From assembly GCF_027595985.1 (NCBI RefSeq), contig NC_073307.1, positions 13,697,432-13,761,431 on the forward strand: a DNA stretch of 64,000 nucleotides, written 5' to 3'. Source of the stretch: Sorex araneus (lineage: Eukaryota > Chordata > Mammalia > Eulipotyphla > Soricidae). Below the pieces are notes generated by a model. That model was not told the DNA's origin, did not search any database, and saw only the letters and a list, made by a program, of their open reading frames with translations. Every line of letters starts with the position of its first letter. Positions within the stretch are counted from its first letter, which is position 1. Shown piece after piece: positions 1-10,731 of this stretch. The position numbers were made by a program, and so were the translations under genes.

Positions 1-3
1 ACC

Positions 4-1020
4 ATTTTATTTATTTATTTATTTATTTTTTTATTGAGTCACCATGTGGAAAGTTACAAAGTTTTCAGGTTTAAATCTCAGTTATACAATGCTCGAATAC
101 CCATCCCTTCACCAGTGCTCATATTCCACCACCAAGAATCCCAGTATAGCTCCACCCCGCACCCCCACACCCCTAACCCCCCCACGCCCCTAGCCCCCCC
201 ACCCTTAGCCCCCCCGCCTGTGTAACTAAAAAATTTCACTTTACTTTCACTTTGATTGCATACAATATTTCAACAAAACTCACTATTATTGTTTGGAGAG
301 TCTCTCCCCTAAAGTCAGACCTGCTGAAAAGGAAGCATTAGATAATTTGTTTTCCATTGCTGAGGATGAAGAGGTATGAGGTCGAGTGACCACACTTAGC
401 GGCCTCTCGGTTTTGGGTTTCTGTATTTTAGTATTTTAGTAACTAAGTCCAGAGAGATATCTGCCAGAAGTTGCATCATTGCCAACTTGTACTTCTCAGT
501 TACATTATATTCCACATATGAGTGCAATCTTTCTATGTCTGTCTCTTTCTTTCTGACTCATTTCACTCAACATGATACTTTCCATGTTGATCCATTTATA
601 TGCAAATTTCATGACTTCATGTTTTCTGACGGCTACATAGTATTCCATTGTGTAGATGTACCAGAGTTTCTTTAACCAGTCATCTGTTTTGGGGCACTCT
701 GATTTTTTCCAGATTCTGGCTATCGTAAACAGTGCTGCAATGAACATAGAAATACATATGCCATCTCTACTATACCGTTTTGCCTCTCCGGGATATATTC
801 CCAGGAGTGGTATTGCTGGGTCAAATGGAAGCTCAATTTCTAATTTTTTGAGAATCGTCCATATTGTTTTCCAAAAGGGCTGAACCAGTCGGCATTCCCA
901 CCAGCAGTGAAGAAGAGTCCCTTTCTCCCCGCATCCACGCCAACACTGGTTGCTTTTGTTTTTTGGGATGTGGGCCAGTCTCTGTGGTGTGAGATGATAT
1001 CTCATGGTTGTTTTTGGGTA
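4..1020 (-). mobile_element. 5'-truncated L1 retrotransposon, 3' end with ORF2 C-terminus
   Basis: Read on the minus strand this is the last ~170 codons of L1 ORF2, a ~470-bp 3' UTR and an A-rich (TAAA)n tail at 4-33. The reading frame 505-1005 is open for 166 residues and contains the L1 ORF2 C-terminal landmarks [28 protein letters not shown] and [10 protein letters not shown], ending at a stop at 505-507. Homology to the left stops near 1020, so the copy is heavily 5'-truncated and cannot be autonomous. The intact frame suggests a fairly young insertion. The 3' UTR shares its sequence with the elements near 9.4, 12.9, 30.0 and 55.3 kb. Confidence 0.9.
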
Positions 1021-1261
1021 TTGATTTTGTGAGGCTTTAATATTTTAAAAGTAAAAATGTTATCCGAAAAGCTCCCTTTGAACATGATGTCATAACTAAC
1101 AATGTATCAAAAACAGAAGAAAATCTGACATACTGTTAAGAATCCTAAACAAAATGCTGGACCTTCACAGACATCAGAAGAAATCAGCAATATAGGAAAC
1201 AGAAGAGAACCCAAATACTACCAACTGTAAAATAAAGTGGTGGATCCAGAAAGGACATCAG

Positions 1262-1340
1262 GGCCAGGAATAACTTTATAGTAGAGTACATGCCACATGT
1301 GTGTGGGGTCCTGGTTCAGTCCCCAGACCACAAAAAAAAT
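1262..1340 (+). mobile_element. SINE remnant, tRNA-like head
   Basis: A short decayed head (ACATGCCACATGTGTG, then GGTTCAGTCCCCAG in the B-box position) runs into an A-run at 1333-1340. It looks like an old type A copy reduced to its head. Confidence 0.4.
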
Positions 1341-1619
1341 TTAAAAAGCATATCAAAAGGGACATGAGATGAGGTAGTTAATAGGTACAAGTTTAGGTAG
1401 GGTGTCATATCATAGCAGTAGTTATCAGATAAGACTAAATTAGCTATAATTAATTAAAGAAAAAGGACATTTGCACAAAATATATGAAAATGAAGTCACC
1501 TTAGAAATTAGAGTCGATAAGAAAATTTCAGACATGCAAACTAAGGAAGCTGAAATTAAGAAAATGGGTTTGATGGGTTCAATCATAGGTAGAACACACA
1601 AGAATTCATGGACTCAGGA

Positions 1620-1748
1620 GCTGGATAAAAAGTGCCAGGGGTAGTGCATTTTCCTTGCATGTGGTTGACCTGGGTTAATCCAGGTTGATCCCAGCATCCA
1701 ATAATGGTTCCCTGAAGCCTAGTGGGAGGGATTCCTGAACAGAGAGGC
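1620..1748 (+). mobile_element. SINE type A, old
   Basis: It carries head-like TTTTCCTTGCATGTGGTTGACC, a B-box-like TTGATCCCAGCATCC and body text GGATTCCTGAAC. The A-rich tail is missing; the right edge abuts the first copy of a 119-bp local duplication. Confidence 0.55.
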
Positions 1749-1867
1749 AATAGCAGGACAGATAAATTGAGTAAATGCACTTAAACTATTGTAAGATCCT
1801 TGTATTTAATAGAGCATAATAAAAATCGGATATTGTCACTGTTGCATTTTGTAATTTCTAGGTAAGC
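1749..1867. repeat. 119-bp local direct duplication, copy 1
   Basis: It matches 2471-2589 over 119 bp without gaps and with three substitutions by eye. It is AT-rich, non-coding and not recognised as a transposon. See the finding on this duplication. Confidence 0.85.
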
Positions 1868-2470
1868 CCTTACCACAGCTATATGTGTCCCTACTCACAA
1901 AAAATAATAGACTGAAAATGGGCTAAAAAAATTCAATAAAATACCTAATATAAACAGATTGGTGTCCCAAATGCAAAGAAAATAAATTGTAACGAAAAAA
2001 TAATATAAAGAAACAATGGCCCAAAGCTTTTCAAATTGGATGGAGAATAACCCACAGAGTTAAGAAATTTAATGAACCCCGAGCAAAATAAATACAAACA
2101 AAACTTCAGCTCTTATTATTTCTAAAAACAAATCATGAGGAAAATGTTAAAACACAGGGGGAAGAACATTGTCTTCAGAAAAAAAAGCATCAATAAGAAA
2201 TACCACTGAGCAAAACTGCATGTATTGTTAAAGAACTGAAAGAAAAAAACAAAACCCTTCAAAGAGGATTCTATATAGAGTGAAAATATGCTTCAAAAAA
2301 TGAATAATAAATGGACTTTTAGGTAATCAAAGCTGAGAGAATTGTTGTGGTAGGACCACAATGCAAGGGTTAATAAAGGATGTTTTTCATCTCAGAGACC
2401 AAGATCCCACCAAGAAAACAGAAGAATGTGAACAGAAGTGCAAGAACTTAAACTATGTAGATAACACAGC

Positions 2471-2589
2471 AATATCAGGACAGATAAATTGAATAAATGC
2501 ACTTAAACTATTGTAAGATCCTTGTATTTAATAGAGCATAATAAAAATAGGATATTGTCACTGTTGCATTTTGTAATTTCTAGGTAAGC
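2471..2589. repeat. 119-bp local direct duplication, copy 2
   Basis: Second copy, 722 bp downstream of the first in the same orientation. A type A SINE lies directly after it, while copy 1 is followed by unrelated sequence, so the shared block ends sharply at GGTAAGC. Confidence 0.85.
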
Positions 2590-2605
2590 TGAAGAATTGT
2601 GATAC

Positions 2606-2778
2606 CTGGACCAGAGAGAAAATACCAAGGTTAAGGCACCTGCCTTGTAAGCAGCTGACCCTGACTTAATTCCCAGCACCCAGATGGTCATCTAAGCCCT
2701 TCCAGTAGTGATCCCTGAGCACAGTGTCAAGACTAAGCCCTGAGCACTATCAGGTATGGACACCAAAGCAAATAATAA
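2606..2778 (+). mobile_element. SINE type A
   Basis: Head GGTTAAGGCACCTGCCTTG, then CAGCTGACCCTGACTTAATTCCC, then body AGTAGTGATCCCTGAGCACAG and ATCAGGTATGGACACC, ending in (AAT)n at 2769-2778. It is moderately diverged. Confidence 0.65.
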
Positions 2779-2781
2779 TAA

Positions 2782-3008
2782 TCACTGTATCACTATATCA
2801 CTGTCATCCTGTTGTTCATCAATTTGCTCGAGCAGGCACCAATAACGTTCTCCATTCATCCCAGCCCTGAGATTTTAGCAGCCTCTCCTTACTCATCTTT
2901 CCCAATGATTGGAGGCTCTTTCAGAGTCAGGGAAATGAGACCTGTTATTGTTACTGTATTTGGCATATGGAATACGCCATGGGGAGCTTGCCAGGCTCTT
3001 CTATGCAA
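2782..3008 (-). mobile_element. SINE type B, long form with extra central module
   Basis: On the minus strand the type B body (AGCCTGGCAAGCTCCCC, CGTATTCCATATGCC, TGCTCGAGCAAATTGATGAAC) is split by an ~85-bp module at about 2847-2930. The same module occurs in the copy at 34118-34395. The 3' end, at the left, is a run of ACAGTGAT-type octamers. Confidence 0.8.
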
Positions 3009-3162
3009 GTATATGTATATATCTGAAAAATACACATTTGAAAGAAACTTCAGGCAAGAGATTATCACAAAATAAGGGAAGGTGTTTAAATTTGTCTATT
3101 TTAGTAGAATTTGATTACATACCTATATTGAATTAACAACAAACTTGGAGTTAGATAAATAG

Positions 3163-3266
3163 AACAGAGGCAAGGCACACATTTTGCATGTGGCTGACTC
3201 GTGTTTGACCCCAGTATACTGAATCGTTCCCTGAGCGTCATTGAGTGAGACCCCCCCAAATGTCCA
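3163..3266 (+). mobile_element. SINE type A, partial
   Basis: Head GAGGCAAGGCACACATTTTG and GTGGCTGACTCGTGTTTGACC, then CGTTCCCTGAGCGTCATTGA and GACCCCCCCAAA. The middle of the body is shortened. Confidence 0.55.
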
Positions 3267-4011
3267 AGAAATAATAGTACTATTCATTTTATCTATATTT
3301 TATATATTTTATCTGTATTAAGCCATATTCATTTTTAACTATCAAAAGATATAAAACATGGGTGTATGGCATAGAAATCTAAAACAGGTGTCATGCATTA
3401 GCTCACATAGCCAAGAGAAATGTAATGATTGAGGGTGGGGACTCTAGACACCTCATGACAGGTGAGAAATACTCCCAAACAAAGCTGGAGGAACAGAAAT
3501 GTGGGCACGTGTCTACCTCCAGATTTTCTGATATATGAAAAGAATGAAACTGCTATAAAAATGTTGTTCCTTCCAGGTCCTGCATTCATTTCAATTAAAA
3601 AAAAAAAATCCTCCACTGGTGAATTTCACATCATTCAGCAGAAACTCTCCAGCGAACAGGTGACGCAAGGGAAGAGCTTAGAGGGATCTCACCTGGCCTT
3701 GAGCGTCCTGATCTTGCACAGTTTACAGGGTACAGGGAGAACCAAGCACGGAACGCTTGCTTCCTCATTGCATAATCATCTTCATAAAATACCATCTTGA
3801 AAGTACTTCCCCCTCCATGGAACTCCTCTACCACGTGATTGGAGTTCGGCCTTCCTGGGGAAACACTGTTTCCGCAGCTGTAGTCTCCCACTGGATCTCA
3901 ATCACTTCCACAAATCTCTTCATGGAAGTGGTGAGTGATACAGAAAAGAATAACAAAGCCAATAGAAGAGATAAATCCAATTTTAATAACCCAGTTGAGT
4001 CTGCATACCTC

Positions 4012-4152
4012 AGTAGTCTAAGCACATGCTTTGCAGGTAGGAAAACCAATTCAACCCCTGGTGCCACATTCTCCTCCAACCACTGACAAAAGCAACTCCC
4101 AAACACTGACCTGGGAGTACCCCGAAACACTGCTGGGTGTGACCCCCAACTT
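4012..4152 (+). mobile_element. SINE type A, degraded
   Basis: Recognisable text includes AAGCACATGCTTTGCAGG at the head and AACACTGCTGGGTGTGACCC at the 3' end. The intervening body is strongly diverged. Confidence 0.45.
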
Positions 4153-4159
4153 TCAAAAG

Positions 4160-5230
4160 TTCTACTTTAGTCATTGAAAACAAGTCCTATTCTTTATTCC
4201 TTGACAAATAAAATGAGAATATGCTGATTTTTCCCTTAACATAAGAAAACCGAGAACTTCTACCTTGGAATTTTTGAGTTATCTCCCTATCAATATCAGC
4301 ACCTACTTCCTTGTGTCTTGATTTTCTTTCCCAGTCCACAGCTCTGTGCCCACTAGGCAGGGCTATTGTTCTCCAAAAATCAATTTAATGGTACCCTGCT
4401 AGGCATTCCTTTCCAGCACCTTCTCCATTCACATGCGGCTTTTTGCATTCAAAACTTACAATAGAAGCCCTATAAGTATGCAGCATGCTCACCAGACAAA
4501 CACATCAGCTCCCAGAGAATGGGGAGGCACACAGATTCTTATTTTTCACCCAAGCATATTCTGGTCTTCTATGTATCATCAGAAAATATGTATAATATTC
4601 TAGGATATGAAAAAGAATTCGCAGGAAAGCAATTTCGATAAAGCTGTTCTTGGGGAGTGGCCCAAGGATTTAGATTCCAGGGTTTGAAAATCCAAATCTC
4701 TACATCTCCTGCTTTGTTTGTCTTTAATTTACAACTTCATTAATGTGGTGATTTAAAAATGGCATCAAAGCCTGAGAACGTGCTGTATTTTCATTCTTGT
4801 TTGTAATATCAGTTATCCTATTCTTGGGCTGAGTTATACCGGAGACCTAATTATCTCACAATTCTGTGAGCTGACGTCTTGAATTTTGTGTTTTGAGATA
4901 AGAAAATTGCTTCTCCAGCTGTGCTCACTTTTATTTATGTTTTAAAGTACAAACAACCCCAAGAACAACAACAACAAAAATGTCTGCCTATGGATGGGGG
5001 AAGAGTCAGGGAAGTGGATCATGTATCTGCCTAGTGATGTCGGTGGGCCCCACCGGTGACTTGTGTGAGGCAGGGAGGAGAAAGACCGTCACTTTCTCCC
5101 CATCCGCCTCTGCCACCTGGGTGCCTGTAAAGTCTGCAATGAGCCCCTTCTCAGCACGGGCCTGAGCCCCGCCAGTCCCACTAAGTGGCCTTCAGGCCAC
5201 ACCTTAAGTCTGCTTGATCTTCTAGGTACA
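4160..5230. other. No gene or named repeat recognised
   Basis: This is 3' flanking DNA of QRFPR. There is no splice-flanked open frame and no repeat I can name. The short open frame near 4980-5165 shows no family motif. Confidence 0.4.
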
Positions 5231-5235
5231 GGAGT

Positions 5236-5690
5236 TGATCCCCGCCACCCAATTTCTCCAGGAGCCACGGACTCAGGCTGGATGAAGGATTTGCTTCTTT
5301 TCAGGAAAGGAGAGGCCAGTCCCAGGCCTTACCCAGGGTTTTCGGGTTCTTGTCTCACCTCGAAGAAAAGAATTGCAGGAGTAGACAAGCAATGAAGTAA
5401 ACAGATTTTGTTTGGAGGTTTGAAGGGGAGGAGAGAGAGAGAAACACACTCAAGGGAGAGCACAGCCTTCCCCAAAGAGGGAGGAGCCTTGAAATGGCCT
5501 TTAGGACTGGCTTTTATATGTCTATTTCTAAAGACACCTTAGTCTGGAGTTTTCTGACAGAGGTGGGGATTGATTAGGTACTGTATGGAAGGAACAGCTT
5601 TGAAGTTTCTGGTGGATCTCTTTCAAGTCCTTAATTGTGTCATTATCTCTGTTGAAGTTCATAATTTCTGTAGGGGTCCAGGCTCCTCAG
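5236..5690 (-). mobile_element. Probable solo LTR of an endogenous retrovirus
   Basis: Read on the minus strand the order is that of an LTR: a TATA motif (CATATAAAAG, plus 5513-5522), a C/T-rich stretch, a degenerate poly(A)-signal region (CAAACAAAATCTG near 5400-5412), then a U5-like CTTCGAGGTGAGACAAGAACC. Candidate termini on the plus strand are TGATCCCC at 5236 and a CA near 5680-5689, but no clean target-site duplication is visible, so the ends are approximate. There is no adjoining gag-pol-env sequence. Class cannot be assigned by eye. Confidence 0.5.
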
Positions 5691-5706
5691 GGTCTGTTCC
5701 TGTTTT

Positions 5707-5731
5707 TGTTGTTGTTGTTGTTGTTGTTTTG
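5707..5731. repeat. (TTG)n microsatellite
   Basis: About eight TTG/GTT units directly right of the probable LTR. Confidence 0.85.
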
Positions 5732-5734
5732 TTT

Positions 5735-6920
5735 TTCCTGTTTTCTGCTGAGGGTCTTATCAGGATCTCGCAATTTTGGGGCTATTTTTTCCCAGGAGAT
5801 CTTTGCCTTTGCCTTGGGAGGGGGCCTTCCCTATCTGCCTGCCTGCTGACATTGCCTTGCATCTGGTACAAAGTTTTAACTTTGACTCCTGGAACTGCAT
5901 GGCCCACAGAGCGCTTCCAGGTATAGCTCTGGTGGCCCCTGAGCACTGCTGTGATGAGCAGTGACACATTGATGGCCTGAGCAATGAACCATCAACCTGC
6001 AGTGCCACACCGGCTGGGCTGGGCCCCCGAGCATCACTGGAGAGGACCCTGTTCACAGAAATGCTTCTGTGCCAGTGGGCAATGTGCTCATGTTAAATGC
6101 TGCGATTTCTTTAAGCACATGTCCTGTTGGAGTGTTCTAAAAACAATGACTTTCCCTTAAGAGAGTCGACCTAGCGTCAGGGTTGGGTGAAAGACTCCTA
6201 AGTGTGTCTATGAATGGGGTGGCTCAGCTTTCACAAAGAGGGGACTTGAAGTGATTTCTAAGTGAACAAACAGGGTATTCTGAGAACAACTATTCTTCCA
6301 CCTACTTTCACATTTGCTGGAAGATTTCAAGACTTGAAAGACAAGCCCAGTAATCAACGATCCTCTTCAATGACCTTTTCTAGCTTTCTGGGCAAATGAG
6401 CTAGAGAGACTCGGAGCATATGGTTATTTGGAGTTTCTGGTTCAAATTTGTTTTCTGGCTTTCTTTGTCCCTTAAAGAGTAAAGTCTTGAGGGAATGACT
6501 TTGTGAAGAGTCACAATCCCTGTTTGGTTCCTAAAATGTAAGAGGACCTCTAGGCGAGAGAAAGAAGCAGTTGTGGGTTTGCATGGTAATGGAGAAAAGT
6601 GTCGTCCTCTCCCAGTTGTCCTCCTGGCCCACCTTTCCACAGGCTCCCACTCACTCCCAACAACAGACTCTGAGAAGAGCGAACCCCGAGCTCTCCAGGG
6701 CTGTCAAGAGCACCAACACATGTCAAAGCAGAGGACTCTCTCCCTCTGACAAATCTGCCTGTAGGCTGGGTGCTCAAAACTTGTTCGCCTGTGCTTTCCA
6801 GAAAGTAGAGGCAATTTGCCAACATCTAGCCACACACCAAACTGAAAAACACGCAGTGCTGACTCAATCCTGTGCCTGAGTTTCAGTTTTCAAAGGAACC
6901 TAGTCCTCTTCAAGGCGATA
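5735..6920. other. No gene recognised; weak SINE remnant inside
   Basis: A faint type A resemblance (GGTGGCCCCTGAGCACTGCTG) occurs near 5930-5950. The rest is single-copy-looking flank with no coding signal. Confidence 0.35.
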
Positions 6921-6930
6921 GCGCCACCTA
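6921..6930 (-). promoter_or_regulatory. Possible CTCF core motif
   Basis: The minus strand reads TAGGTGGCGC, which fits the CTCF core YAGRKGGCRS, but the preceding CCAS positions do not fit. This is a motif match only. Confidence 0.25.
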
Positions 6931-6942
6931 TAGAACAATGCA

Positions 6943-7137
6943 TGTGTGTGCGTGTGTGCGTATATGTGCGTGCGCACACGTGTGTGCATGCGTGTGCACA
7001 CGTGTGTGTGCATGTGTGTGCGCGTGCGCCCGCATGTGTGTACATGTGTGTGCTTGCATGTGTGTGTGCTTGCATGTGTGTGTGCTTGCATGTGTGTGTG
7101 CTTGTGTGCATGTGTGCGTGTGTGTATGTGTGTTGAG
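6943..7137. repeat. TG-rich compound microsatellite with CATGTGTGTG units
   Basis: About 195 bp of alternating purine-pyrimidine sequence: (TG)n broken by CG, CA and GCTTGCATG units. The block TGTGTGTGCTTGCATG repeats several times near 7048-7100. Such tracts can adopt Z-DNA. The open frames here are only repeat translations. Confidence 0.9.
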
Positions 7138-7139
7138 TG

Positions 7140-8302
7140 GGGGTATGGTGGGAATGACACGTGTGTGCCGGGAGTAAGAGGTCAAACTCAAGGACATCAG
7201 CCAAATTGGCATTCCTTTCAAAGGGCAGCTCTGAATTTTTCACTATCATCACTATTTTAAATTATGGAAAGGATGACGCAAAAAACTGAAACGAAAGAGA
7301 TAATCAGTTCCAAATGAACAGAGCACAGTCTGTGTGCATGGATCGTGAGGGAGCTGCGTGGCGAGGTGGCCAGCAGCCGAGGTGGCTTCCTGATCCCTCA
7401 GCCCCCAGGTCGCGAAGAGGAAGGAGCTTGGGCCCAGGCACGTTGCGATGGAGTTTGCACGTGCAGCGGAGAACCTGCCTCTCCGGGTTCCCCACGAAGG
7501 TTGCTGAGGAACCTCCTCTTCCAGAAGCCGGCCAGACCGATTCTGCATGAACCTAAGTCGACTCAATGATAGAGCAGGAAAGTCGCTCTCTGGTAGATGT
7601 GAGGCAAGCGTCTGGGGTCCCGGGCTGCAGCCTCCACAGAAAAACAAATGTACCCCCGATGCTGCTGCTTCACAGCAACACGTGAGCCTCCTCGCAAGCT
7701 TCATTTCCGGTCTTAAGTGGAAACACAATGGCTAGCAGGAGGGTGGAAAGAAAGGCACCAACGGTTCATCTCCTAGCCCTGTGGCTGGCTGAGCCCGATC
7801 GCCACGGGTGCTTGGGATATAACTACACATTTGCAGAAACTGAAGATGACATGTCAAAACTGGATAATGCCAACGGGAATCATGAATTTCTTCTATGCCA
7901 TAAACCACTGAAACCGATTTCAGGAGAAATGAAAAATTAAATAGGCTCTTAATAAGAGGTTGAATAATAGATTCATAATGCTCTCAGCATTATGAGGTGA
8001 CCAGGGTGGTGGAGGGAGAGAGGACAAACCAGAATAGTGTCATCCAAACCAGAACAGTGACAGCTCTCTCTCGAGGGACATCCCTACCTGGACACTCACT
8101 GGATTTCCTGGCTGAGCTCCCTGGATATTACTAGCCAAAAGCTCTAATACTTTAAGAGGAATCTGAGCTGCAGGATGAATGAACGAAGACCTGAAGAGCA
8201 CAGCTGCCCTTGAAGGAGGATGCCAGAGTAAAGGGCCAATGTAGCCATGCCACACCAACACAGTGAAGACATCAAGAACTTAAAAGAAGCCTGGAGTCCT
8301 TA
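7140..8302. other. No gene recognised; moderately GC-rich flank
   Basis: Two open frames stand out, 7252-7728 on the minus strand (158 codons) and 7728-7940 on the plus strand (70 codons). Neither shows a recognisable domain, splice structure or family motif. Confidence 0.4.
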
Positions 8303-8319
8303 AGAAATGCTACAGATTC

Positions 8320-8616
8320 GGGTTAGAGCAATAGCACAGCAAGTAGGGCATTTGCCTTGCATGTGGCTGACCTGGATTCGATTCCCAGCATCCCATATGC
8401 TGGGAATTAAAATATATATGTGTATATATATGAGGCTGGAGCGATAGCACAGCAGGTAGGGCATTTGCCTTGCATGCAGCTGACCCGGGTTTGATTCCCA
8501 GCATCCCATATGGTCCCCTGAGCACCGCCACGGTTAATTCCTGAGTGCATGATCCAGGAGTAACTCCTGTGCATCGCCGGGTGTGACCCCAAAAGAAACA
8601 AAACAAAACAAAAAAT
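8320..8616 (+). mobile_element. Dimeric type A SINE with 17-bp target-site duplication
   Basis: A ~88-bp head-only monomer (from 8320) and an AT-rich linker (about 8405-8430) precede a full-length type A copy ending in (AAAC)n. One duplication, AGAAATGCTACAGATTC at 8303-8319 and AGAAATGCTACGGATTC at 8617-8633, flanks the whole unit. Both halves therefore appear to have been inserted together, or the linker grew after insertion of a dimer. Confidence 0.88.
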
Positions 8617-8639
8617 AGAAATGCTACGGATTCCAGTGT

Positions 8640-9160
8640 TACAAAGAGGAATCTTGGTTACATAGAATACTCAGGTGGACATATGAAAATCACAAAATTT
8701 GAAAGAGCGATTTTTTTTAAAATTCTTTTTTCTGGGGAGAGGAGTGAGGCTGAGCCACTTCCCCCACAGGGCAGTGCCCTACCCCCACCCCATTCACCCT
8801 CTGCCACCTCCCCAACTTCCTATTCTGGAGCCTGGCTCCTGGAATCCACCAAGTCCAAGTCCGGAGTAGGCCCCCAGCGTTCCTGGGGCACATGGATGGC
8901 GCCAGCTCCCACTGGACCCGAGGCCCTGTTCCCCGATGCCCAGCAGGGGCATCATGAATGTCCAGGAACCCAGCCCCAGGCCAGGACACAGCAGCCTGGT
9001 CTTCCTGGGAGGGCGTCCAGAGTGCTCTGATCCACAAGCGAACCCTCCAGGCCACTGGCTAGCCAGCAGGGATTAGGATGCACCTGAAAGAGCAATATTT
9101 TAAAAGTTGGAATCTAAAGGCAAAGGGGGCGTAAAAATTGAACTCTTCCCTCCCTCCTTC
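8640..9160. other. No gene or repeat recognised
   Basis: Mixed-composition flank. The open frames 8683-9030 (+) and 8717-9055 (-) overlap on opposite strands and neither has a recognisable motif. Confidence 0.35.
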
Positions 9161-9163
9161 TGT

Positions 9164-9281
9164 GTGTATACATATATATATACACACACACATATATATA
9201 TGTACATTGCCAGGTATGACCCAAAAAGCAAGTATATATATGAACAACGGGGACGACAGTGTGTGTGTGTGTGTGTGTGTA
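9164..9281. repeat. (TA/CA)n and (GT)n microsatellites
   Basis: TATA/CACA alternation covers 9164-9205 and a pure (GT)n run covers 9259-9281, separated by a short non-repetitive piece. Confidence 0.85.
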
Positions 9282-9303
9282 ATCAACACCCAACACCCAG
9301 TCT

Positions 9304-9304
<1 letters not shown>

Positions 9305-9387
<83 letters not shown>
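9305..9387. repeat. (CTTT)n, expanded tail of an antisense L1
   Basis: About 20 CTTT units directly abut the 3' UTR of the minus-strand L1 that begins at 9388. It is best read as an expanded (AAAG)n retrotransposon tail. Confidence 0.9.
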
Positions 9388-9896
9388 ATTAAATCACCGT
9401 GAGATACCGTTACAAGGCTTTCATATTTGAGTTTAAGTCATACAACGATCGAACAACCATCCCTCCACCATTGCACATTTTCCACCACCAATGTCCCCAG
9501 TATACCCCCCACCCCCCATCTCATCCCTTCTCCTGCCCCTATGGCAGACAATTTACCCCATACTCTCTCTACTTTTGGACATTATGGTTTGCAACATAAC
9601 TACTGAGAGGCTATGATGTTTGGTCCTTTATCTACTTTCAGCACACATCTCCCATCCCGAACTATCCCTCCAGCCATCATTGACTTAGTGATTCCTTCTC
9701 TATTCCAGCTGCCTTCTCCCCCAACTCATGAGACAGGCTTCCAACTATGGAGCAATATTCCTGGCCCTTGTGTCTACTGCCCTTGGGTGTCAGTCTCATA
9801 TTATGTTATTTTATATTTCACAAATGAGTGCCATCATTCTATATCTGTCCCTCTCTTTCTGACTCAATTCACTTAGCACAGCACTCGGTTTTCATC
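9388..9896 (-). mobile_element. 5'-truncated L1, 3' UTR fragment
   Basis: On the minus strand this matches the 3' UTR of the L1 at 4-1020 (GTGGAAAATGTGCAATGGTG and the AACTCAAATATGAAAGCCTT region) and runs up to just past the ORF2 stop region. It ends near 9896, where a SINE begins. Confidence 0.82.
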
Positions 9897-9911
9897 TTTA
9901 AGAAGTGTGTT

Positions 9912-10200
9912 GAGGAACCAGAGAGATGGACACAGATTAAGGCACAGGCTTTACATGCAGCCAACCCTTGTTGGCTTCCCAGAACCACGGTTTCCCTTGA
10001 GCACCCCCAGATGGTCCTAAAGGCCCCCTTAGCACTGCCAGGTGCTGCTCTGCTGTTCCTCGGCACTCTAGGGCCCTGGCAGCATCACGTCCTGGTGCCC
10101 TCACATTGAATGGCTGGCCTAGTTGACCAAGAATCTTTGGGAGTGACCCCAGGCCCGCTAAGCAGTGCTTGGGAGACCCCATGCAAGGAACACAAAAAAC
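9912..10200 (+). mobile_element. SINE type A-like, long and old
   Basis: Head AGAGAGATGGACACAGATTA and GCACAGGCTTTACATGCAGC, then CTTGAGCACCCCCAGATGG and CTTAGCACTGCCAGGTGCTG, ending in CACAAAAAACAG. It is longer than the canonical copies and well diverged. Confidence 0.6.
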
Positions 10201-10696
10201 AGTATTGAAAGTTCTTGGTTACTGTGGCCCCTTCGTTCTTTTCATCACTGTAGTGGGTTTATCCTCTTGGTTGCTCCTTTATTTTCCTCCTGGCGGGATC
10301 TCGGGAGGAGAGGAAAATATGTTTCCAGCTTGCTGTTTTAAACAAGAAATGATTCCTTAATTATTTTTGATCTCACTCAGAGGTAGAGTTTAGACAACTG
10401 TTACATTTGAAAAGCAGACTCCCTGTAGAGGAGAGATATAATTGTAGGTTTCTCAGATGCCCTTTTTGCTTTTAAGAAATGCCTTTGCCTGTTCGTTAAA
10501 TATGGATTTTAAAAGCATATTTTAATTTTTCATATCTAGCTTTTCTGAAGCTAATACACTTTTGTAAATAGAGTAGTGTCCAGCCAAGAAATGTGGAATT
10601 TGAGTAACAGTTCATTAACTCCTATGCTTTTAATTCTTATAATTTACATAGGGCCATTTTTATGTCATTTTATCTCTTTTCTGTTTGTTTTTTTTC
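10201..10696. other. No gene or named repeat recognised
   Basis: AT-rich non-coding flank between two SINE blocks. Confidence 0.35.
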
Positions 10697-10697
10697 T

Positions 10698-10720
10698 TTG
10701 TGTGTGTGTGTGTGTGTGTC
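10698..10720. repeat. (TG)n microsatellite
   Basis: About ten TG units at the left edge of a SINE target-site duplication. Confidence 0.9.
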
Positions 10721-10731
10721 TGTCCTTTTAT

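Noticed and set aside
6872-7260. Several long open frames rich in Cys/Val/His/Thr
   Set aside because: They are translations of the TG-rich satellite in different frames; no gene signal.
7728-7940. 70-codon plus-strand frame that looks protein-like in composition
   Set aside because: Not recognised, no adjacent splice sites or homologous exon; left unannotated for lack of support.
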